Shown here one piece after another: positions 1-4,546 of a DNA stretch of 6,459 bases; the first letter of the stretch is position 1, and each line of letters begins with the position of its first letter. The translations under genes were made by a program, and so were the position numbers. The notes below the pieces were generated by a model. That model searched no databases. It was not told the DNA's origin and saw nothing but the letters and a program-made list of their open reading frames with translations. The stretch comes from Candidatus Hydrogenedentota bacterium (GTDB lineage Bacteria > Hydrogenedentota > Hydrogenedentia > Hydrogenedentales > CAITNO01), in NCBI GenBank assembly GCA_011046175.1, contig DSBB01000390.1, positions 1 through 6,459 of the forward strand, written 5' to 3'.

Positions 1-105
1 GGCATTATCTACACCAGTTGGGGCGAAGTCCCCGACCCGTGGGCGGCATTGGAACTTACCGCCGAACACACATGGTCCTTCGGCAAACCGGAGTATAAAC
101 CGTAA
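1..105 (+). CDS. C-terminal end of an unidentified protein (5' end outside window)
   Basis: Frame 1 is open from the first base to a TAA at 103-105 and gives 34 residues beginning GIIYTSWGEVPDPW and ending with KPEYKP. The upstream part is missing, so there is no start codon or ribosome binding site to judge. The 'hydrophobic strand, then TSWG, then an aromatic/proline turn and a helix' pattern resembles the last strand and helix of a TIM-barrel glycoside hydrolase such as a family 20-like enzyme. That is only a resemblance over a very short stretch. The gene converges on the DUF2804 gene, with 118 nt between the two stop codons and a hairpin in that gap. The codons are GC-rich at the third position, which supports real coding. 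Function is left open. Confidence 0.6.
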   Translation, partial: GIIYTSWGEVPDPWAALELTAEHTWSFGKPEYKP

Positions 106-159
106 CGCAACTGTCCGGCAAGCATAATAGGTTGAAGCCACCTTACGTCCGGAAGCGCC

Positions 160-187
160 CGTCGTTCCCGTTTTCACGGGGATGGCG
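160..187 (+). terminator. Hairpin between convergent genes, possible terminator
   Basis: Arms 160-171 and 176-187 pair along all 12 positions around a TTTC loop, with three G-U wobbles (162/185, 164/183, 166/181). Those wobbles become A-C mismatches in the opposite transcript, so the structure is more stable in plus-strand RNA. That points to the gene ending at 105. No T-tract follows on either strand, so this is not a canonical intrinsic terminator. It could be a 3'-end stabilising hairpin. Confidence 0.45.
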
Positions 188-223
188 GTCATGCACTGTT
201 CTCCCGCAATACTTTCCTTGTGA

Positions 224-1240
224 TTACCACCGCGCCTGATGCTCTTCCGCCCAACCGAGGACATTGTCCACCGCTATCGGTTTGCCGTCCACCCGCAGGA
301 TTCCGGAGAACCGTCCAAACATCTGATGGGTCTTTGCGCTAATCACCAGCAAATTCAACGCTCCCGCTTTTTCATAAAACGGCGCAAACTCCAACCGGAC
401 GGTTTGGCTTGATTGCGTACGCATGCGCCACGGACGCATGAAATCGTTGCCGTCGTATTCAAAAACAATATCTTCATGAATCTTATGCAATCGCCCGTTG
501 AGCAATATGCCGTTTTCATTGGCGCCAGCGCCGTCGGTCCATTTTGCCCCCATGTTAATGCCGATCACGTCGGCGCCGCTGTATCCGGAAAAAGCCGCCC
601 AGTTCCAGGCAGTGTTGTACGGCCAGACGCCGCGTCCAAAATCAAGACAGGCGAAGGACGCCCCGGGCGCAAAGACAAGTTTTTCATTACCCCAGACAAG
701 CGTTCCCGTCGCGGGCAGGCACTGGTGTTTGGAAGTAAATTGAAACAGACGCTTGTTCCAAGGAACGACGACATTCAGGTTTTCCGTCCCCGGCGGCCGC
801 TTGATTTCAATGGACGCTTCAAACGGTTTCCCGTCGAACCTCTTAAACGCAAGCGACATGGCAACACCGCTCTCGATACACTCGAAAACAAGATTGGCGG
901 CGCGACTGCTGAAATGCTCCGTGCCGTCAACGGTTTCGGCCATGCGGGGCAGGCGCGGGAAAAACTTCACGGCGGCCTGTTCCGCGAAGCGACCGGTGTC
1001 GTATTCCAGAAAGTAAATGGCGCCCAGGGACAAATAATCCAGATGGGCGATGGTTGCCGAAAGAAGAAAGCGATCACCCGTAACACACCAGTAGTTCCAT
1101 TTCTTCTTTCGCGGAAAATGTTTGTGAAGATTACAAACGTGAAAGGGACGCCGCGACCAACCGACCGCGTCAGGATTCAGTTCGCCGTTGTCTTTGCATA
1201 ACAAACATTCGGACGTTATTTCACGTTGAGCCATTGTCAT
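224..1240 (-). CDS. DUF2804 family protein
   Basis: A 338-residue protein recognised as DUF2804, a family of unknown biochemical role. Family-like blocks appear in order: a short Cys motif with GELNPDAVGWSRRP (residues 12-32), KKWNYW (46-51), SATIAHLDY then YFLEYDT (61-82), FGRGVWPYNTAWNWAAFSG (201-219), GINMGAKWTDGAGANENGI (227-245), and the end block LGWAEEHQARW (328-338). The end block shows the C-terminus is complete. There is no signal peptide or membrane helix, so a cytoplasmic location is likely. Cys12, Cys15, Cys36 and Cys52 cluster near the N-terminus and could bind a metal, but this is inference. The first ATG is chosen because GAGGAG lies 8 nt upstream; a second ATG two codons later would sit 14 nt from it. 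The preceding gene on this strand ends in a terminator, so this gene probably has its own promoter, though I see no clear -35/-10 pair. A beta-rich lipocalin-like fold related to AttH/CrtC proteins is possible, but I am unsure. Confidence 0.9.
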   Translation of the reverse strand: MTMAQREITSECLLCKDNGELNPDAVGWSRRPFHVCNLHKHFPRKKKWNYWCVTGDRFLLSATIAHLDYLSLGAIYFLEYDTGRFAEQAAVKFFPRLPRMAETVDGTEHFSSRAANLVFECIESGVAMSLAFKRFDGKPFEASIEIKRPPGTENLNVVVPWNKRLFQFTSKHQCLPATGTLVWGNEKLVFAPGASFACLDFGRGVWPYNTAWNWAAFSGYSGADVIGINMGAKWTDGAGANENGILLNGRLHKIHEDIVFEYDGNDFMRPWRMRTQSSQTVRLEFAPFYEKAGALNLLVISAKTHQMFGRFSGILRVDGKPIAVDNVLGWAEEHQARW

Positions 1241-1248
1241 ATCGTGCG

Positions 1249-1254
1249 CTCCTC
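1249..1254 (-). promoter_or_regulatory. Ribosome binding site of the DUF2804 gene
   Basis: The minus strand reads GAGGAG followed by 8 nt and then ATGACAATGG. The spacing selects the first of two nearby in-frame ATG codons as the start. Confidence 0.75.
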
Positions 1255-1284
1255 TTTTAGTTCCTCAAACGCCCGCGCCGTCGG

Positions 1285-1352
1285 CACAACAAAGGGCGCT
1301 TTCCCTTACGGCGGAACTCCGCCGGGAAAGCGCCCGCGAGCTTTTCGTTGTG
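1285..1352 (-). terminator. Intrinsic terminator of the PqaA-family gene
   Basis: The core is a perfect 12-bp inverted repeat (1294-1305 with 1324-1335). It encloses an inner 6-bp stem (1310-1315 with 1318-1323) with a 4-nt bulge (1306-1309). On the minus strand the right-hand side continues with TTTGTTGTG, giving a short U-rich tail. An outer CACAAC/GTTGTG pair (1285-1290 with 1347-1352) and A-rich bases on the 5' side let the tail pair as well, a common terminator layout. It begins only a few bases past the TAG at 1355-1357. The plus-strand tail is poorer (GCGAGCTTTT), so termination of minus-strand transcripts is favoured. Confidence 0.85.
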
Positions 1353-1354
1353 AA

Positions 1355-2797
1355 CTATTGTTGCTCTTTCTTCCCGGACATGAAGCCTTCCGGCCATTCC
1401 GTCTTCACGTCGAATTTGTGCAGCGTCGTGTCGGGAACCACCCGTGTCGGCGAGCTTAACACCAGATCGTCTTCGCCGGGCCCGTCAAAGGTTAATTCGA
1501 CAACAAACGCAGTCCACCCTTTTTCAGGCGTTTCCACCTTGCCGGTGTAAACGCCGTCGGCGTCGGGCGCGAGCTCCGTCGCCTCCCATACCGGCCCCAG
1601 TATGTTAATGCGGAAGTCTCGCGACTCCGGGTTGGTTGCCTGCCACAATTTCACAGCCGTGGGCGCAGGCGACGCCGTAACACATGTCGTGTTATCGTCC
1701 GGGAACGACCATTTGTATTGCGGTAGCGGCGCCCCGTCAACGATGGACTTGTAAAAGGCGATGAGCGTGCCCGCCGCGTCCGCCTGATCCATGCCGTGTC
1801 CCGAGTTCGGCGCATAGCGCAGATAGGTCGGCCCCTGCAAATCATCCCAGTAGAATTTCCATGAATCGTTCAGGAAAAACTGGTCGCCAGTGCCGTTCAT
1901 GAGAAGCTTGGGCATGGTCAGCCGATCAAGGTAATGGTACGGTTCAACGATTTCCATCAGCGCGTCAAACTCGGGCGACGTAAGCCAATCCATAATGTTC
2001 ATGCGCACGTAATCGCCCACGGCGGGCGCCCAGAATCCGTACACTGCGTAATGGTGCAGAAAAGAGGGCACCAGATTGAGCAGGTCAATAACAATGGGCG
2101 AACAGGCGATGACGCGTTTGTCCACGGCGGCGGTAGTCCATGTCGTCCAACCGCGCTTTGATCCCCCCGCGACAACGAAATTCTCGACGGTGATATTGCC
2201 GCCTGCGTCGGACGCGCAAAACGCCTGCACCGTGTCCATGGCCCGAACCACCGCCTTGGTCATGGGCAGGCGCGTCGGCCAGATGGGATCGCCGGTGCGC
2301 AGGAATTGGTCCCAGTTATGCGCAATAATTGCGTCTTCACTGCGCCGCCGTCCGTCGCTGGCAAATGTTAGCGGCTGATTGGGCACTTGGTGTATTTGCG
2401 CGCACACCGTGTTGGTGGCTTTGACGCACCGTCTGAGGTTCGCGTCAGCGCCCCTGGGCATGCTGCCCCGGTTGCTGCCGCCCCCAATCATCATGAAACC
2501 GGTGGCGCTCACCACCTCGTCCGGCACGACAATGACGAGCCAATGCTCCCACAGGGTGCGATCGACCTGCTCCTCAGTGAGCCACGTTTGTGACGCCATG
2601 TAGAGGACATGCCCCTTCCAGCCGTCGCCTTCATGCGTATGCCGCAATTCCCATGTGTAACTGGAATCGGGTTTTGCCACATATTCATCCAAAGGCGTTA
2701 GGTTTTCCGTCGCCCGCAGATTCGAGCCATGCGACACGCCTGATAGGACAAGCGCCACAGCCGTCAGGAACAGGAACGGACTTCTGCGTGATTTCAT
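1355..2797 (-). CDS. Exported PhoPQ-activated pathogenicity-related (PqaA family) protein
   Basis: A 480-residue protein of the PqaA family, which has an alpha/beta-hydrolase core. It is named after a PhoPQ-activated Salmonella gene and its substrate is not established. Residues 1-24 look like a signal peptide: basic KSRR, a hydrophobic stretch FLFLTAVALVLSG, then VSHG before a likely cleavage. The protein is therefore probably periplasmic or secreted. Early family blocks are LDEYVAKPDSSYTW (36-49) and MMIGGGSNRG (102-111). The nucleophile elbow is VAGGSKRGWTTW (209-220) with putative Ser213. Asp305 in NGTGDQFF and His334 in NSGHGMD complete a likely catalytic triad, all in the expected order. 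Residues from about 360 to 470 form a beta-rich C-terminal region. The start is set by GAGGAG 8 nt upstream of ATG. The gene lies between two intrinsic terminators, so it looks monocistronic. The 'pathogenicity' name should not be taken as a function here, since no PhoPQ genes are visible. Confidence 0.93.
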   Translation of the reverse strand: MKSRRSPFLFLTAVALVLSGVSHGSNLRATENLTPLDEYVAKPDSSYTWELRHTHEGDGWKGHVLYMASQTWLTEEQVDRTLWEHWLVIVVPDEVVSATGFMMIGGGSNRGSMPRGADANLRRCVKATNTVCAQIHQVPNQPLTFASDGRRRSEDAIIAHNWDQFLRTGDPIWPTRLPMTKAVVRAMDTVQAFCASDAGGNITVENFVVAGGSKRGWTTWTTAAVDKRVIACSPIVIDLLNLVPSFLHHYAVYGFWAPAVGDYVRMNIMDWLTSPEFDALMEIVEPYHYLDRLTMPKLLMNGTGDQFFLNDSWKFYWDDLQGPTYLRYAPNSGHGMDQADAAGTLIAFYKSIVDGAPLPQYKWSFPDDNTTCVTASPAPTAVKLWQATNPESRDFRINILGPVWEATELAPDADGVYTGKVETPEKGWTAFVVELTFDGPGEDDLVLSSPTRVVPDTTLHKFDVKTEWPEGFMSGKKEQQ

Positions 2798-2805
2798 GTC
2801 AATAT

Positions 2806-2811
2806 CTCCTC
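2806..2811 (-). promoter_or_regulatory. Ribosome binding site of the PqaA-family gene
   Basis: The minus strand reads AAGAGGAG, then 8 nt, then the ATG at 2797. The start of the basic n-region of the signal peptide fits this choice. The roughly 60 nt between here and the neighbouring terminator contain a weak -10-like CATAAAAC, but no convincing -35 partner. Confidence 0.7.
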
Positions 2812-2870
2812 TTCTTAATTTGTTTTATGCCCGGCCAAACCCAACCTGTTGGCGCGGGCAGGAATAACAA

Positions 2871-2904
2871 AAAGCCTCGGGATCACGACGGAACCCAAGG
2901 CTTT
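2871..2904 (-). terminator. Intrinsic terminator of the DUF1573 lipoprotein gene
   Basis: In minus-strand RNA the arms 2894-2904 and 2871-2881 form an 11-bp stem, AAAGCCUUGGG with CCCGAGGCUUU (one U-G wobble), around a 12-nt loop. The stem runs straight into a T-rich tail (TTGTTATT at 2870-2863). It lies 57 nt past the TAG at 2962-2964. The wobble becomes a C-A mismatch on the plus strand, which supports minus-strand use. Two smaller inverted repeats (CCTA/TAGG at 2917-2928 and CCCT/AGGG at 2939-2950) lie between the stop codon and this hairpin. Confidence 0.87.
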
Positions 2905-2961
2905 GGACTTCTTATCCCTATTATTAGGTTTCAATCAGCCCTTTTCAGGGAATGACGGCTG

Positions 2962-4347
2962 CTACTCTTCCTTTGGCGCTTCGCCTTCGGCGTCTTTCGC
3001 TGAAACGGGGCCTTTCCTTTGCCGTAATTGCTCCTTTTGTTCAGGCGTCAGTTGTATGGGCGCACGCGGCATTACGCCGGCGGGCCGGGTAGGAACGCGC
3101 ACGCGGGCAATATTAAACGGGATTTCGATTTCCGGATATTCTTCCAAGTTCGTGCGCAGAATAATGGCCTTGTCTTCAAGCGCGTCGGAGCATGGCATGT
3201 TCTCCAGACGAAGCAAGTAGACATTATCGCCCGAGGGCGTCAATGTGGCTGTAATATCCTCAAGGGGGGCAACCACTTCAAGAATTTCAAATTCCGTGAT
3301 GCGTCCCGGCGAAATCCGGAGTTGCTGCGACGTCACTTCGCCGGGTTTTTCGTTGTACCGGATATGTATGACCGGCGGCATGATTTGCAGCGGCCCAACA
3401 ACCTGCAAACTTATGGACAGCCAGATGACCGACCGTTCCTGGGAGTCGGTGCGGATTATCATACGGCCATTGTGATGGCCGGGCGGCAGTTCGCCCTTGG
3501 TGCGGATTATCAGATCATAGGATTTTCCCTCTTCAACCGTCTTGATTTCATGTTCGATAAAGTCCATTCCAGTCAATTCGGCGGACAACACCGTAAATGT
3601 AACGTCGTCAACGGTGGATTTGATGTTAACCGAGGCCTCGCGAGGCTCATCATCGCGGATTTCACCGAAATTTATCCGGTCGGGCTCCACGGCAATAGAG
3701 GCCAGCACCGTTCCCACCATGCGCAACTGCACCGTGGGCGTCTCGGGATCGTTTGTGGCCACTGTCACCACTTTTGTCTGGGGTCCCTGGCGACCGCGCA
3801 GATTGGTGACAGCGCCAATCTTTATCTCCTCGTCCGGCTCCAGCGTATCTTTTTCCAGTTCGGTGGTCGTGCAACCGCAGGAAGCGCGCACGTTGGTGAT
3901 TTTCAAGACGCCCGTGCCTTCGTTGCGCAGGACAAAATGATGCGTAACCTTTTCCGTGTCCCGCATGGCGCCAAAGTCGTAGGTGGGTTCTGGCACCACC
4001 AGTTTCGGCGTGCCGCCTTCAACCGCCTGCTCGCCGGCGGATTCCGCGGGCGCATCGTCAGCGGCCGCTTTCGCAGCCGGATATCTTCGCGATACCGGCG
4101 TTTCAACGGCCTCGTCCGTTTCGCTTGCCTTTGCTGCTTCCACAGGCGCAACGGCTTCCTCCGTCGCTTCTGCCGTTTCTTCCTCCTCGCCCACATCAGC
4201 CTGTTCTTCTGCGGCGGGGGGCGCCGTGGCGGGCGCGGCCGGTTTCGCGGCGGGCTTAACCGCATCTGTAGACGCTTTGGGTTGGCCGCACGAAAAGGCG
4301 ACGAGACAAATCGCCGCCAAAACCATTAACATTCGATACTTCTTCAT
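2962..4347 (-). CDS. DUF1573 domain-containing probable lipoprotein
   Basis: A 461-residue protein starting MKKYRMLMVLAAICLVAFSC. The short basic/hydrophobic leader ending at Cys20 fits a lipoprotein signal with a loose lipobox (AFSC rather than LAGC), so the protein is probably anchored at the cell envelope. Residues 24 to about 115 are a low-complexity Ala/Pro/Glu-rich linker. The DUF1573 domain spans about 117-205: PTYDFGAMRDTEKVTHHFVLRNEGTG, then the hallmark ASCGCT with Cys157 and Cys159, then the TNDPETP block. A second similar beta-sandwich module is suggested at about 217-316 (EPDRINFGEI; no CGC motif) and a third at about 320-415. A charged tail follows. DUF1573 modules resemble ASPM/SPD-2/Hydin-type Ig-like folds; their partners are generally unknown. 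The start is firm: AAGGTGA lies 6 nt upstream of ATG and an in-frame TGA at 4354-4356 rules out a longer form. It has its own promoter and terminator, indicating a single-gene unit. Confidence 0.92.
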   Translation of the reverse strand: MKKYRMLMVLAAICLVAFSCGQPKASTDAVKPAAKPAAPATAPPAAEEQADVGEEEETAEATEEAVAPVEAAKASETDEAVETPVSRRYPAAKAAADDAPAESAGEQAVEGGTPKLVVPEPTYDFGAMRDTEKVTHHFVLRNEGTGVLKITNVRASCGCTTTELEKDTLEPDEEIKIGAVTNLRGRQGPQTKVVTVATNDPETPTVQLRMVGTVLASIAVEPDRINFGEIRDDEPREASVNIKSTVDDVTFTVLSAELTGMDFIEHEIKTVEEGKSYDLIIRTKGELPPGHHNGRMIIRTDSQERSVIWLSISLQVVGPLQIMPPVIHIRYNEKPGEVTSQQLRISPGRITEFEILEVVAPLEDITATLTPSGDNVYLLRLENMPCSDALEDKAIILRTNLEEYPEIEIPFNIARVRVPTRPAGVMPRAPIQLTPEQKEQLRQRKGPVSAKDAEGEAPKEE

Positions 4348-4353
4348 CGCAGA

Positions 4354-4360
4354 TCACCTT
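4354..4360 (-). promoter_or_regulatory. Ribosome binding site of the DUF1573 gene
   Basis: The minus strand reads AAGGTGATC upstream of ATG. GGTGATC matches the extended anti-Shine-Dalgarno end of 16S rRNA rather than the usual GGAGG. The TGA inside this site is in frame with the gene and blocks any upstream extension, including from an ATG at 4363-4365. Confidence 0.7.
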
Positions 4361-4434
4361 TCCATGGTAAATCCCGGCGCATTCCATTTCCGCGCTTCGG
4401 GTTGTAACTAGAACCACTTCCATCCCCTGAAATC

Positions 4435-4461
4435 ATTATAGCATTCCAAGGGGCGTCACAA
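4435..4461 (-). promoter_or_regulatory. Extended -10 promoter for the DUF1573 gene
   Basis: The minus strand carries a perfect TATAAT (4435-4440) preceded by TG one base away (4442-4443), giving TGCTATAAT, a classic extended -10 element. A partial -35, TTGTGA (4456-4461), matches TTGACA at four positions, but with a short 15-nt spacer. The extended -10 probably carries the promoter. An A-tract (4460-4466, T7 on the minus strand) lies just upstream and may act like an UP or bending element. Transcription would begin near 4428, leaving a leader of about 80 nt before the start codon. Confidence 0.7.
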
Positions 4462-4546
4462 AAAAACTCACACCGCAGGGCTCCACCTATAGTATACGTT
4501 TTATAAACGCATTCATGCCCATACTTTGGGACATCTTTTTGAGGCA

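Noticed and set aside
413..1201. A plus-strand open frame of 262 codons opposite the DUF2804 gene
   Set aside because: The minus-strand gene has end-to-end family motifs; the antisense frame shows no recognisable domain and no good start signal.
3028..4329. A plus-strand open frame of 433 codons opposite the DUF1573 gene
   Set aside because: The translation is dominated by Arg, Gly and Phe repeats with no domain, and it mirrors the GC-biased codon pattern of the minus-strand gene, which has a ribosome binding site, lipoprotein signal and recognised domain.
4460..4466. A T7 run on the minus strand downstream of the ligase gene as the tail of an intrinsic terminator
   Set aside because: No GC-rich inverted repeat precedes it, and it sits immediately upstream of a promoter, where an A/T tract is expected.
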